A model generated the notes under the pieces. The model was given only the letters and a program-made list of their open reading frames with translations. It was not told where the DNA came from and made no database searches. Below, piece by piece: positions 25,964-35,355 of a stretch of 56,394 nt of DNA; position 1 is the stretch's first letter; each line of letters begins with the position of its first letter. The DNA comes from Sphingomonadaceae bacterium. Its GTDB lineage: Bacteria; Pseudomonadota; Alphaproteobacteria; Sphingomonadales; Sphingomonadaceae. The position numbers and the translations under genes were made by a program. The stretch is from contig JAHDBR010000002.1 of the NCBI GenBank assembly GCA_020630295.1, positions 29,045 to 85,438 of the forward strand. The letters are read 5' to 3'.

Positions 25964-26479
25964 GTGCTACGCGATGAACTCGCAATGACAAGTCAAAGGC
26001 AAGCGTATCCGCAAATGGCGATTTTCCGCAAACTACGCACCTATGCCGCACTACCGTGGTCCGAAAAGTTGGCCCTGTTCGAAGCATTGCTGCTACTTTC
26101 CTATGCGCGCATTTTGGTGACTTTTGTTCCCCTGTCGAAATGGCGCCGCGATATTACGGGCCCCAAAAACGGCTTGGAAAAAGACAGTTCGTTATCCGAA
26201 CAGAACCTGCCTGTAATCCGCATGGTGCGCCGCTGTGTGCAGCGGGTGAGCAAGAATGCCCCGATCGCCTTCATCTGTTTACCGCAAGCGCTGAGCGCAC
26301 GATGGATGCTGGCCCGCAGGGGTGTGGGAACAACGCTGTTCATCGGAACTAAGCTGCCGACCAGCGACTCTGCGTCAGATGGCACACCCCGCGAATTCCA
26401 CGCATGGCTGAAATCGGGCGGCTATATGGTAACCGGTGACTGCCGCGAAGCCGATTATGCCGTTCTCACTGCCGGCTAA
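25964..26479 (+). CDS. Lasso-peptide-type B2 protein (McjB C-domain, transglutaminase-like protease)
   Basis: This protein matches the B2 leader protease of lasso peptide pathways (McjB C-terminal family). Its N-terminal half (PWSEKLALFEALLLLSYARI) is the usual helical region. The catalytic residues are Cys105 in FICLPQALSARWMLARRG, His146 in EFHAWLKSGG and Asp159 in VTGD, counting from 25964. Starts at 25985 or 26015 would give 164 or 154 residues, nearer the usual B2 size, and none has a clear ribosome-binding site. No precursor, no PqqD-like B1 and no asparagine-synthase-like C gene are visible nearby, so it is an orphan. Its stop overlaps that of the convergent nucleotidyltransferase gene. 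It may process a peptide encoded elsewhere or an unrelated substrate. Confidence 0.85.
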   Translation: MLRDELAMTSQRQAYPQMAIFRKLRTYAALPWSEKLALFEALLLLSYARILVTFVPLSKWRRDITGPKNGLEKDSSLSEQNLPVIRMVRRCVQRVSKNAPIAFICLPQALSARWMLARRGVGTTLFIGTKLPTSDSASDGTPREFHAWLKSGGYMVTGDCREADYAVLTAG

Positions 26480-27693
26480 ATCTGTCCCGGCGCTACCAAG
26501 CGTTTGAGTGCCCGCCATGCGCCAAGTACCGGCGATATAAGCGCCAGCGTCCAGATACTGCCCGGGCGCACGGCAACCGTCTCGATATCCAAAGGACGGG
26601 CAAGCTCGCGCAATAATGCACTGCGCCGGTAGCCGGCCCCGCTATGCAGGCTCAGCGAGTGACGCATCCTGACCAGATATTGCTGCCAGTGCTTCACACT
26701 ATGCTGCTGGCCGGGAAGTTCCCCGAAAATCATCGGCATTTCGAGTATTGCCAGATTTCGGGCATCATCCCGCGCCGACAGCATGGCAAACCCGTTTGGC
26801 GACGGGGTTCCAAGAATGTCCCGCGCCAGACGCAGCGTCCCGCCGGCCAGACGCTCCAGTTGATATTCACGGCAGAGCCGCTCGGCTTCGCTGATCTGTT
26901 CGGGAGATAATTGGCGAACGATACGGTCCACATCGACCAGCCATTTCAGTCGTGACCAGCCATGCTTTGCTCCGTGGACCATAACGTAAACGAAATGCGC
27001 GGCGGGGCCGAGCACCGGCAGCTTCGCGCCCGCCACGTCGACAGTCTGGACCATGGAAGGCCATTGGGCGTCAATATGCGGCATCAAAGCGGGATTTTGC
27101 GAAGTGCGCCAATGCAGATCGACCTGCAACCGGTCGCTTCTGCGCAAATAGGAAAATGCGTTGTGCAATGCCTTGAAACTGGCGCGCTGCGATGGCGACA
27201 TTTCGAATGATGGATAGGTACGCTCGAAACCGGCTGCCAGCACGATTTGTTCTGCATCGTCATACCGCCCAGGCTCCACCAATAGATCAACATCGATCAT
27301 CTCGCGGCTGGATGGTTCGCGGTAATATTGCTGCGCAATCGCCGCTCCTTTGAGCGCGGCAGCCGAGATACCAGCCGCCGCAAACTGTTCCGTCAGCTGC
27401 GCGGTAACCGATACCGTGCGCATGAACCGCTGCATATTGCGTTGCTGCGTCCCGGCTAGAGTCTCCGCCAGTTCCTCAGGCAATTGGATGGCAGGCAGAT
27501 GCTTCACCGCATGATGGACAAGAGCCCCCACCCTGTGCCGGTCCACCAGATCGGCGAAATGCTGCCAGTCAAGCTGCGGTGCGCCGGCAGCAAATTCGGC
27601 AAAAAAGGGAGAATCTTCCGGCGCGCTTGCCAGCAACAGAGCGAGTAATCTCTGTTCCAAATCCATCATTTCTGCCGGGGTATGATGAGCCAT
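26476..27693 (-). CDS. Nucleotidyltransferase-family protein (PF14907-like)
   Basis: The 405-residue protein has the uncharacterised nucleotidyltransferase pattern AALKGAAIA (residues about 112-120) followed by SSREMIDVDLLVEPGRYDDAEQIVL, with the metal-binding Asp134 and Asp136. A second carboxylate lies in LQVDLHWRTS. Such proteins occur in some lasso and other RiPP clusters and in capsule loci, and may add a nucleotide or sugar phosphate. The ATG at 27693 is chosen over an upstream TTG. It converges with the B2 gene and diverges from the ABC exporter. The pairing with a B2 protease points to peptide modification, but that is inference. Confidence 0.86.
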   Translation of the reverse strand: MAHHTPAEMMDLEQRLLALLLASAPEDSPFFAEFAAGAPQLDWQHFADLVDRHRVGALVHHAVKHLPAIQLPEELAETLAGTQQRNMQRFMRTVSVTAQLTEQFAAAGISAAALKGAAIAQQYYREPSSREMIDVDLLVEPGRYDDAEQIVLAAGFERTYPSFEMSPSQRASFKALHNAFSYLRRSDRLQVDLHWRTSQNPALMPHIDAQWPSMVQTVDVAGAKLPVLGPAAHFVYVMVHGAKHGWSRLKWLVDVDRIVRQLSPEQISEAERLCREYQLERLAGGTLRLARDILGTPSPNGFAMLSARDDARNLAILEMPMIFGELPGQQHSVKHWQQYLVRMRHSLSLHSGAGYRRSALLRELARPLDIETVAVRPGSIWTLALISPVLGAWRALKRLVAPGQI

Positions 27694-27745
27694 ATCGACT
27701 GGCTGCTTGTTGCCTTTGATTGCATCTGGCAAGGCCCAACACGCG

Positions 27746-29476
27746 ATGCAGCGGTTTTTAGCCTATTTTGACGACTTGCGGCGCGATGCCGGTCCGCGCC
27801 TGTGGTGGGCAGCTGCATTGGTGGCCGCAGGGGCAGTTCTGGAAGGCTTTGGCATTCTGGCCATTTTGCCATTTGCTGCCCTGATTACCGGTAGTGCCGA
27901 CACGCAGGCGGCGCAGTCCATGTTGACCGTGATGACCAATGCGGGGCTGGATACCGAATGGTCACGCGCAGCCGGACTGGCTGGTATATTTGTGACCCTG
28001 CTCGTTCTACGCGGCCTGGCAATCTGGTTACGTGACACAACTTTGTTTCAGATGGGGCTAGGCTATGTTGATCGCTGGCGCAGCCGGATGTTCGCCGCTA
28101 TTGCGAATGCCGACTGGGCTACTGTTAGCACTCTGCGCCGGACGGATATTGAACACGCGGTCACCAACGATGTGTCCCGTTTGTCCAGCGGAACAGACCG
28201 GCTACTACGCAGCGGCGCGGCCATGGCCCAAACCGTGGTGCAATTGGGAATTATCGCGCTGCTTTCTCCGGTTTTGTTGCTGCTCGTTTTCGCACTGATG
28301 CTGGTCGCGTTTCTGGTCACTCTGCCGCTCATGCGCAGAGCCGACGCGCTTGGAGAGCGTATCACGCGCGCGGGCAGGCGCATTCACGGGGTCCTCGGCG
28401 ATTTTATGGCGAGCCAGAAACTGGCGCGGCTGAACAATGCCGAAAATGACTTTCTGATGCGGTTCGATGATGCGATTACGGATGTCCGCAGTCACCAGAT
28501 CGCATTCTACAAATCGCAGGCATCGGCGCGTGTCTGGTTCCAGATTGCAGCGGGATTCGTAGTTATCGCCGCATTGCTGATCGGCTTCTTCATTCTGGAA
28601 ACGCCCGTTTCGGTTCTGGCTATCACACTAATCGTGCTGGCGCGTTTGGTCGGTCCGATCCAGCTTCTTGCGCAAAGCGGACAGGCCGTTGCCAATGCCT
28701 TACCGGCATTTGCAGCGCTGAAATCGTTGCATAGCGATCTGCTGGAAGCTGCACAGGATACCGAGCCTGGCAAACGGATTACAGAAGCTGCGCACGGCCC
28801 CGCAGAAATTCAGCTACAAGCGATTTCTTACACTCATGCCGGTGCGCCCCGGCCTGTTCTTAAACACATAGATTTGCGTGTGAAAGCAGGGGAAATAATT
28901 GCGCTCAACGGATCATCCGGCGCTGGCAAAACCACCTTGCTGGATATCCTCTCCGGTCTGCTACCGCCTGATTCCGGCAGGCTGATCGCTGCGGGTGAGG
29001 ATATTACGGCCCCTGCCGCAATGCGCGCTTGGCGCAAGACAGTCGCCTATTTGCCGCAAGACCCGTTTCTGTTCGACGCGACCATCCGCGAAAATCTGAT
29101 CTGGAGCGCGGATAATCCGACCGATGCAGACATTGCCGAAGCTCTTCGGCTAAGCGAGGCGGACGCGTTTCTTGAGGCGTCTCGCGAAGGTTTGGACACA
29201 CGGGCGGGAGAGCGCGGGCAATTGTTCTCAGGCGGCGAAAGGCAGCGCCTGTGTCTTGCGCGTGCTTTGCTGCGCAAGCCCCGATTACTCATTCTGGACG
29301 AAGCGACCAGCGCGCTGGACGCGCAGATCGAAGAACGCATTTTACAGCGGCTTGCGGGGATGCGCGACCGGTTTTCGATCCTATATGTCACACATAGGGA
29401 CGATGCGCTGCGCCATGCAGACCGCGTTATCCGGCTCGAAGACGGCATGATTGTAGAAAGCAAAGCAGATGGATGA
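27746..29476 (+). CDS. ABC exporter, fused membrane and ATP-binding domains
   Basis: This 576-residue half-transporter has six membrane helices in about residues 20-320 and a C-terminal ATPase: Walker A GSSGAGKTTLLDILSGLLPP, signature LFSGGERQRLCLARAL, Walker B LLILDEATSALDAQ and the His in YVTHRDD. It is the exporter type used for lipids, drugs and modified peptides. No peptidase C39 domain is present. Placed beside the B2 protease and nucleotidyltransferase, it may export a processed peptide. The ATG at 27746 is a little downstream of an alternative start. It overlaps the UbiH-family gene by eight bases. Confidence 0.9.
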   Translation: MQRFLAYFDDLRRDAGPRLWWAAALVAAGAVLEGFGILAILPFAALITGSADTQAAQSMLTVMTNAGLDTEWSRAAGLAGIFVTLLVLRGLAIWLRDTTLFQMGLGYVDRWRSRMFAAIANADWATVSTLRRTDIEHAVTNDVSRLSSGTDRLLRSGAAMAQTVVQLGIIALLSPVLLLLVFALMLVAFLVTLPLMRRADALGERITRAGRRIHGVLGDFMASQKLARLNNAENDFLMRFDDAITDVRSHQIAFYKSQASARVWFQIAAGFVVIAALLIGFFILETPVSVLAITLIVLARLVGPIQLLAQSGQAVANALPAFAALKSLHSDLLEAAQDTEPGKRITEAAHGPAEIQLQAISYTHAGAPRPVLKHIDLRVKAGEIIALNGSSGAGKTTLLDILSGLLPPDSGRLIAAGEDITAPAAMRAWRKTVAYLPQDPFLFDATIRENLIWSADNPTDADIAEALRLSEADAFLEASREGLDTRAGERGQLFSGGERQRLCLARALLRKPRLLILDEATSALDAQIEERILQRLAGMRDRFSILYVTHRDDALRHADRVIRLEDGMIVESKADG

Positions 29477-30683
29477 CACACGCGATCTTCTAATTTTGGG
29501 CGGCGGGCTGGTCGGCATGACATTGGCGCTGACGGCAGCGCGCAAGGGAATTTCCAGCCATGTCGTGGACCGCGCCGATCCGGCAGACTTGACCGCAGAA
29601 GGTTTCGACGGACGCGCCTCTGCCATTTCAACTGCCAGCTGGAACCTGTTCACCAATATCGGCATTGCGGACCGTCTTGAACCGCATGGCAGCCCGATTT
29701 CGGCCATTGCTGTCTCTGACCAATTGAAGCCAGGTGAAATTACCTTCAAACCGGAACCGCATGAAGGTTCTTTAGGCCGGATGTTTGCCAACCGGACACT
29801 GCGCCTCGCGCTGTTTCAGGCAGCCAGTGAAGAGCCGCTGATTGCATGGCACAGCAAGGCCAACATCACAGAGCGCAATCGCGGAGAACACGGCGTATCG
29901 GTTACGCTGGAAAGCGGGCGTGTGCTGCACGGCGCGCTAATGATCGCTGCCGAAGGGCGCGGTTCCCCCACGCGTGAGGACGCCGGAATTGTTACCGCGC
30001 ATTGGGATTACAGCCACCGAGCGATCATTGCCGGTTTGACGCATGAAAAGCCGCACCAGAATGTCGCGTGGGAAATTTTCTATCCCGCTGGCCCCTTCGC
30101 TTTGCTCCCAATGCTTGATCTACCTGACGGAACGCACCGTTCGGCATTGGTCTGGACTGTTGACGAGAAAGACGCGGCGGGTACGCTCAAACTGTCCGAC
30201 CGTGCGTTTTTGGCCGAAGTTGAAAAGCGGATGGGCGGCATTTTCGGAGACATTGCGTCTGTCGGACCGCGCTCATCCTACCCGCTGGGCTTCCACCACA
30301 CGGTCAAGATTACATCGAACAGGTTGGCTTTGATCGGTGATGCGGCGCACGGCATCCATCCTATTGCCGGACAAGGCCTGAATTTGGGACTGCGCGATGT
30401 TGGCGCATTGGTGGATGTGCTGGCGGATGGAATGCGCTTGGGCCTTGAACCCGGCGACGCGCAACTGCTGGCGAAATATGAACGCTGGCGCGGGCTGGAT
30501 AGCTTTTCAGTCGCGCTCGCAACCGATGGGCTGACACGCTTGTTCGGAGTACCGGGCAAGACTGCGTCCGCGGTTCGCAGGTTTGGCATGGCTGGAGTGC
30601 AGCGCCTGCCGGTATTGAAAGACTGGTTTATGGACGAGGCTCGCGGCGTGTCAGGCGACATGCCGGATCTGCTCAAAGCCTAA
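29469..30683 (+). CDS. UbiH/UbiF/COQ6-family FAD monooxygenase
   Basis: The 404-residue flavoprotein has the FAD Rossmann motif LILGGGLVGMTLALTAARKG near the N-terminus and the family motif ALIGDAAHGIHPIAGQGLNLGL near residues 285-306. These enzymes hydroxylate the ring of ubiquinone precursors. Which ring position cannot be told from sequence, so I give no symbol. It overlaps the ABC exporter gene by eight bases, which means co-translation, though a functional link to the exporter is not obvious. It converges with the Mic60-like gene. Confidence 0.92.
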   Translation: MDDTRDLLILGGGLVGMTLALTAARKGISSHVVDRADPADLTAEGFDGRASAISTASWNLFTNIGIADRLEPHGSPISAIAVSDQLKPGEITFKPEPHEGSLGRMFANRTLRLALFQAASEEPLIAWHSKANITERNRGEHGVSVTLESGRVLHGALMIAAEGRGSPTREDAGIVTAHWDYSHRAIIAGLTHEKPHQNVAWEIFYPAGPFALLPMLDLPDGTHRSALVWTVDEKDAAGTLKLSDRAFLAEVEKRMGGIFGDIASVGPRSSYPLGFHHTVKITSNRLALIGDAAHGIHPIAGQGLNLGLRDVGALVDVLADGMRLGLEPGDAQLLAKYERWRGLDSFSVALATDGLTRLFGVPGKTASAVRRFGMAGVQRLPVLKDWFMDEARGVSGDMPDLLKA

Positions 30684-30697
30684 CGGGCCGCGCCACG

Positions 30698-31618
30698 CTA
30701 TTCTGCGGGGCTGTTCCCGGCAGGGCTAGGTTGCTCGATGGGCTGACCGGAGCGGTCTCGCAAACGCCGCGGCTCGAGTACGGCTGATGTCTCGATCAGA
30801 TCCAGCGCCTTTTGCACCGCCGCGTAACGCTCTGCGTCCTTGATCCAGGCTGCCGCATTATCCGCGCCTGGCAAGCCTTGAACTTCTTCGATTGCCTTAC
30901 CGACCCGTCCGCTTTCCAGAAACAGGCGGGCACGCTCCATCCGCCGTTCCGGCTGAGGTGACGGCGTACTTTCCCGGCGCACCGTAAACAGGCTGCTCAA
31001 TTCTCGCTGGAAACGAGCCAATGATGGTTCTTCGGTAGAGTCAGCCAAGGATGGCGCAAGCCCTTCCAGCCGCGCAATCAGCTGGTCCAGAGTAATCGGG
31101 TCCCGCGACGTTTCAATGACCGTGTTCACAGCATTGGGAAGCGCATCGCTAAACCGCAGCCGCAATTGGTCGGCCAGATAACCCAGCTCTGCCCCGCGCT
31201 CCATGGATCGACGCGTGGCAAAGGCGATAAGCAGCCCCTCTGCACGGGCGGCATTGCCTGCTGCTGCTTGCGCCTGCAAGTCAAGCTTTGCCAGCCGTTG
31301 TTCTGCCGCAGCCAAGCGTTGATCCAGACCGCCTTGTTGTTCGGCCACGCGTTCTACCGCTTCCGTGGCTTCTTCGGCGGCTTCGATCTGTTCTTCTGCC
31401 GGTGTCGGATCGGCCTTTGGCGTAGATACATCTCCGGCAACCAAATCGGCGCTGTCAGCGTCTGATAGTCGCTGCGGTTGATCGGTTTCTTGGCTGAATA
31501 GATTGCCGCCAGCCATATACCAGACCAGCAGCGCGCCGAGCAGAAATGCGCTTAGCGCCACGCCCAATATCGCGCTCCATGAGCCGCTTTTGCGTGAGGT
31601 GGTGGAGGTGCGTTCCAT
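30698..31618 (-). CDS. Mic60/mitofilin-like inner-membrane protein (COG4223 type)
   Basis: This protein of about 306 residues has a short basic start, a membrane helix (about residues 16-36), a long acidic and coiled-coil region (QRLAAAEQRLAKLDLQAQA) and a C-terminal segment ARLFLESGRVGKAIEEVQG followed by AAAWIKDAERYAAV. That last part looks like the mitofilin signature. Alphaproteobacterial Mic60 genes are typically found after hemD, as here. Mic60 shapes membranes in mitochondria, so a role in inner-membrane organisation is inferred. The start could be 31618 or 31639; GGA lies before 31618. Confidence 0.8.
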   Translation of the reverse strand: MERTSTTSRKSGSWSAILGVALSAFLLGALLVWYMAGGNLFSQETDQPQRLSDADSADLVAGDVSTPKADPTPAEEQIEAAEEATEAVERVAEQQGGLDQRLAAAEQRLAKLDLQAQAAAGNAARAEGLLIAFATRRSMERGAELGYLADQLRLRFSDALPNAVNTVIETSRDPITLDQLIARLEGLAPSLADSTEEPSLARFQRELSSLFTVRRESTPSPQPERRMERARLFLESGRVGKAIEEVQGLPGADNAAAWIKDAERYAAVQKALDLIETSAVLEPRRLRDRSGQPIEQPSPAGNSPAE

Positions 31619-31668
31619 CAGTTTCCGTTCTGCGACCATTTACACCGTTTTCGGTGCGCCAAGCGCAT

Positions 31669-32349
31669 TCATTTACACATCTTTTGAACCAGTGCCAGCA
31701 AGGCCGCGTCACTTGGCTGGTCCGCAACCGCAGTTTCCAGCCATCCCGAGCCCGCCGCTTCAGCCACGCGCGGGCCAAACACTGCCAAACGGACATTGCG
31801 ACGATCAATGCCTATCCTGTTACATTCGCTTGTAAAATGTTCAGCTGCGCGAGCTGAATGGAGCATGACTACAGCATCATTTTTCAGCGTATGCGCAAGA
31901 ATGTCAGGCATCGTCAGCGCCGAAGATTTATAAACAATTCTCTCAACGATCCGCTGATTTTTCCGCAAGACAAGCGGCACATGGTCGCTTCCGGCCAGCC
32001 TCAACAGGCGGATTGGCTTGTCAGGCAAATCATCGAGCAGATCCTGCAGCCCCCCTTGTCCGGTTCGGGCAATGCGGAAACCGTGTTCTTTTGCCAGAAG
32101 TGCTGTGGTCCGCCCCACTGCAAAGGCGGGCAGGTGCACCAGCTGTGATATTTGCGCGCCACCGTGGCGGATCGCATTCGCGCTTCCGATTAAAACACCA
32201 TCAAAGTCCAACGGATCGGGCAATTGCCAATCGCGGGGCTCGACTTTGAACATAGGTTCACCGGTCACTTCTATCCCTAAAGCCTGCGCCCGGGCTAACG
32301 TCTGCGCCAGACCAGGCTCAGGCCGGATAGCAATCACATGGCTGGTCAT
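31669..32349 (-). CDS. hemD: Uroporphyrinogen-III synthase
   Basis: HemD closes and rearranges hydroxymethylbilane to uroporphyrinogen III in heme synthesis. The family is poorly conserved, but the 226-residue size, the N-terminal HVIAIRPEPGLAQTLARAQA, the central FAVGRTTALLAKEHGF, and the C-terminal VAVFGPRVAEAAG-like stretch (RLAVFGPRVAEAA) fit well. Its ATG overlaps the hemC stop by four bases, which settles the assignment. The gene runs on the minus strand between hemC and the Mic60-like gene. Confidence 0.9.
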   Translation of the reverse strand: MTSHVIAIRPEPGLAQTLARAQALGIEVTGEPMFKVEPRDWQLPDPLDFDGVLIGSANAIRHGGAQISQLVHLPAFAVGRTTALLAKEHGFRIARTGQGGLQDLLDDLPDKPIRLLRLAGSDHVPLVLRKNQRIVERIVYKSSALTMPDILAHTLKNDAVVMLHSARAAEHFTSECNRIGIDRRNVRLAVFGPRVAEAAGSGWLETAVADQPSDAALLALVQKMCK

Positions 32350-33287
32350 TGCAGGCCGTCGAATAACGCAGATATACCCGCGCTTGCACGCGACAGCATT
32401 TCGCCGCCAAATGACCGGATCGCATTCAGATCATCCGCTTGGCAGATCAGTGTGTCCTCAATCCGTTCAGCACCATCAGAACTGTATAGGCACGCACGAA
32501 GCGACAGAGAGGACCCTTCCAGATGCGCCAAGACAGCAATAGGGCTGTGACAGGTGCCGCCAAGTGATTCCAGAAATGCGCGCTCTGCCATCACTTTTAA
32601 GCGGCTTTCGCGGTGGTCAATCGCCGCGAGAAGGCCCCGAACCGGGTCATTCGCCGCATTGCATTCTATGCCGATTGCACCCTGGGCAGGTGCGGGCAAA
32701 AACGCGTCAGCGTCCAGCGGCGTGCCTGTGCCTGTCTGCCCTAACCGCGCGAGGCCGGCCGCCGCCAGCAAAGTCACATCCACCTCGCCCGCAGCCAGTT
32801 TCGCAAGCCGGGTAGCGACGTTGCCTCTTATCGGCACTACCTTACAATCCGGGCGGTGGTGCAGCATTTGCGCCGCACGGCGCGGTGCGCTGGTGCCGAT
32901 TGTCGCCCCTCTCCGGATCGACTGGATGGAAGATGCCCCAACCAACACATCGCGCACATCGGCGCGAGGCAGAATTGCGGCAATATGCAGGCTGGCAGGC
33001 CGTATAGTTTCGACATCTTTCATCGAATGGACGGCGGCATCTATCTTGCCTTCCGCCAGCCACAGATCGAGTTCGCGCGTCCATAGGGCTTTACCGCCAA
33101 TATCCGCCAGTGGCCGGTCTTGTATCTTGTCTCCGCTGGCGCGTATTTTCACCAGCTCTACATCGGACAATTGCCAGCCATGCGCATCGCACAGGCGCTG
33201 GCGCGTCTCTTCGGCTTGGGCCACCGCCAAAGGCGATTGGCGCGTGCCGAGACGTAGTTTTGGCTGCGGATTTGGATGCGGTGCCAT
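32346..33287 (-). CDS. hemC: Hydroxymethylbilane synthase (porphobilinogen deaminase)
   Basis: HemC joins four porphobilinogen units to make hydroxymethylbilane. The 313-residue protein starts KLRLGTRQSPLAVAQA, with LWTRELDLWLAEGKIDAAVHS (partly conserved in all HemC), and holds the cofactor-binding Cys in LGGTCHSPIAV. The gene diverges from tsaD (gcp) across 44 bases, the usual alphaproteobacterial arrangement, and heads hemC-hemD-Mic60. Confidence 0.96.
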   Translation of the reverse strand: MAPHPNPQPKLRLGTRQSPLAVAQAEETRQRLCDAHGWQLSDVELVKIRASGDKIQDRPLADIGGKALWTRELDLWLAEGKIDAAVHSMKDVETIRPASLHIAAILPRADVRDVLVGASSIQSIRRGATIGTSAPRRAAQMLHHRPDCKVVPIRGNVATRLAKLAAGEVDVTLLAAAGLARLGQTGTGTPLDADAFLPAPAQGAIGIECNAANDPVRGLLAAIDHRESRLKVMAERAFLESLGGTCHSPIAVLAHLEGSSLSLRACLYSSDGAERIEDTLICQADDLNAIRSFGGEMLSRASAGISALFDGLQ

Positions 33288-33331
33288 AGGGATGCTTGCG
33301 ATAGCGTTACAACTGGTTCAGGGGAAGCTTT

Positions 33332-34366
33332 ATGGGCATTGTTCTTGGAATAGAATCCAGCTGCGACGAAACGGCGGCTGCGCTGGTTACCACGGATCGG
33401 CAAATCATCGCCGAACGCATCGCGTCACAAGTAGAGGCGCACGCTCCCTATGGCGGAGTTGTGCCGGAAATTGCCGCGCGCGCCCATGCAGAGAAACTCG
33501 CCCCGATGATCGAGGACGTTTTGAAAGAGGCGAATGTCGCCTTGACTGATCTGGATGCGATTGCCGCCACCGCAGGTCCCGGCCTTATCGGCGGCGTAAT
33601 GGTGGGGCTGGTCAGTGCAAAGGCATTGGCAATGGCTTCTGACGTTCCGCTGATTGCGATCAACCATTTGGAAGGGCACGCGCTTTCCCCGCGCCTCGCC
33701 GATGAAACGCTGAAATTTCCCTATGCGTTGCTCTTGGTATCCGGCGGACACTGTCAGATATTGATGGTGGAAGGTGTCGGCCAATATCGCCGCCTTGCCA
33801 CAACCATTGATGACGCATTGGGTGAAGCCTTTGACAAGACCGCGAAGATTCTCGGTCTTGGCTATCCCGGCGGCCCTGCGGTCGAAAGGCTCGCGCTAGA
33901 GGGTGATGCCTCCGCCGTACCCTTGCCCAGACCGCTAGTTGGTAGCGGGGAACCGCATTTCTCCTTCGCCGGCCTTAAAAGCGCGGTGATGCGCGCAAAG
34001 GATAGCGGGAATTATGCGGATGCAGATATTGCCGCCAGCTTCCAGCAAGCGGCCATTGACTGCCTGCTCGACAGATTACGTGTTGCTCTTAATAACCGAA
34101 CTCTACCGCCAGCTTTGGTGGTCGCGGGCGGAGTTGCGGCAAATACGGCAATCCGGGGCGCATTGGAAGGTTTTGCCGATGCGCGCCAGATGCGCTTTGT
34201 TGCACCGCCGATGACGCTGTGCACGGATAATGCGGCGATGATCGCTTGGGCGGGTGCGGAACGGCTCGCCAGCGGGCAATCTGACCCGCTGGACTTTGTG
34301 GCACGTCCGCGCTGGCCGCTTGATCCCGATGCAGCACCTGTTCGCGGCGCAGGAGCGAAAGCATGA
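33332..34366 (+). CDS. tsaD: tRNA N6-threonylcarbamoyladenosine transferase
   Basis: TsaD (Gcp/Kae1) moves the threonylcarbamoyl group to A37 of tRNAs that read ANN codons, with TsaB and TsaE. The 344-residue protein has the N-terminal [16 protein letters not shown], the HxxxH metal motif in [12 protein letters not shown], and [14 protein letters not shown] near the end. Normal length. Its stop overlaps the gpsA start (ATGA), so the two are coupled. Divergent from hemC. Confidence 0.97.
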   Translation: MGIVLGIESSCDETAAALVTTDRQIIAERIASQVEAHAPYGGVVPEIAARAHAEKLAPMIEDVLKEANVALTDLDAIAATAGPGLIGGVMVGLVSAKALAMASDVPLIAINHLEGHALSPRLADETLKFPYALLLVSGGHCQILMVEGVGQYRRLATTIDDALGEAFDKTAKILGLGYPGGPAVERLALEGDASAVPLPRPLVGSGEPHFSFAGLKSAVMRAKDSGNYADADIAASFQQAAIDCLLDRLRVALNNRTLPPALVVAGGVAANTAIRGALEGFADARQMRFVAPPMTLCTDNAAMIAWAGAERLASGQSDPLDFVARPRWPLDPDAAPVRGAGAKA

Positions 34367-35355
34367 GCACAATTGGCGTATTAGGCGGCGGCGCATGGGG
34401 CACGGCGCTGGCGCAAATGCTGGCCTCTGACGGGCGCGAAGTATTGCTATGGGCGCGCGAAAGCGAGCTGGTTGCAGAGATAAATTCGGCGCATACAAAC
34501 AGCCTGTTCCTACCCTCTGCGAAATTGCACCCGACCATATCCGCAACCGGCAATGTGCAGGACTTGTCGCAATGCGAAGCGATTTTGGTGGTTACCCCCG
34601 CGCAGCATTTGGGACCGGTTCTGGGTTCGCTGGGCAAAGCCCCCCAAGATCTGATTCTGTGCAGCAAGGGGATCGAGGCATCATCAGGCCGGCTCATGAA
34701 TGATGTCGCAAAGGACACGGTGCCCGATAGCGATATTGCCATCCTGTCCGGCCCGACATTCGCGCATGAGGTTGCCGCCGGAATGCCGACTGCCGTGACG
34801 CTGGCTTGCGGCGGCGGGGAGAGTCAATGGCAGCGCCTGAAACCGATGATCGCGCGTCCGCAATTCCGCCCCTATTTCTCCGATGATGTTATTGGAGCGG
34901 AAATTGGCGGAGCGGTGAAGAATGTACTCGCGATTGCGTGCGGCGTGGTGGACGGTCTCGGGCTCGGGCAAAATGCGCGGGCGGCCCTGATTGCGCGCGG
35001 CTATGCAGAGATGTTGCGGTTTGGCGATGCGCTGGGTGCGCAGCGGGAAACATTGGCGGGCCTGTGCGGTTTGGGCGATCTGGTCCTGACCTGCTCGTCC
35101 ACATCCAGCCGAAATTTCTCGCTCGGCAAAGCATTGGGTGAAGGCCGGTCACCGGGCGAATTGATGCGGGACCGCACCACCGTGGCAGAGGGTGCGCATA
35201 CCGCACCTGTGCTGCACGCATTGGCGCAGAAACACGGCACTGCCATGCCGATTGTCGAGGCAGTCAACGCACTGCTTGGCGGCGCGCCTGCCAAAGATAT
35301 TGTCGCGCAATTGCTGGCCCGTCCACTGACCGCAGAACAAGGCGCCCCTGCGTGA
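34363..35355 (+). CDS. gpsA: NAD(P)-dependent glycerol-3-phosphate dehydrogenase
   Basis: GpsA reduces dihydroxyacetone phosphate to sn-glycerol 3-phosphate, the backbone for phospholipids. The 330-residue protein has the cofactor motif [16 protein letters not shown] at the N-terminus, the segment [19 protein letters not shown] and the catalytic-Lys region [15 protein letters not shown]. It overlaps both tsaD (four bases) and the flippase gene (GTGA), so three genes are translated in series. Confidence 0.96.
   Translation: MSTIGVLGGGAWGTALAQMLASDGREVLLWARESELVAEINSAHTNSLFLPSAKLHPTISATGNVQDLSQCEAILVVTPAQHLGPVLGSLGKAPQDLILCSKGIEASSGRLMNDVAKDTVPDSDIAILSGPTFAHEVAAGMPTAVTLACGGGESQWQRLKPMIARPQFRPYFSDDVIGAEIGGAVKNVLAIACGVVDGLGLGQNARAALIARGYAEMLRFGDALGAQRETLAGLCGLGDLVLTCSSTSSRNFSLGKALGEGRSPGELMRDRTTVAEGAHTAPVLHALAQKHGTAMPIVEAVNALLGGAPAKDIVAQLLARPLTAEQGAPA

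Noticed and set aside
25964-27745. Complete lasso peptide cluster
   Set aside because: No cyclase, B1 protein or small precursor gene could be found in the gaps; only the B2-type protease is supported.
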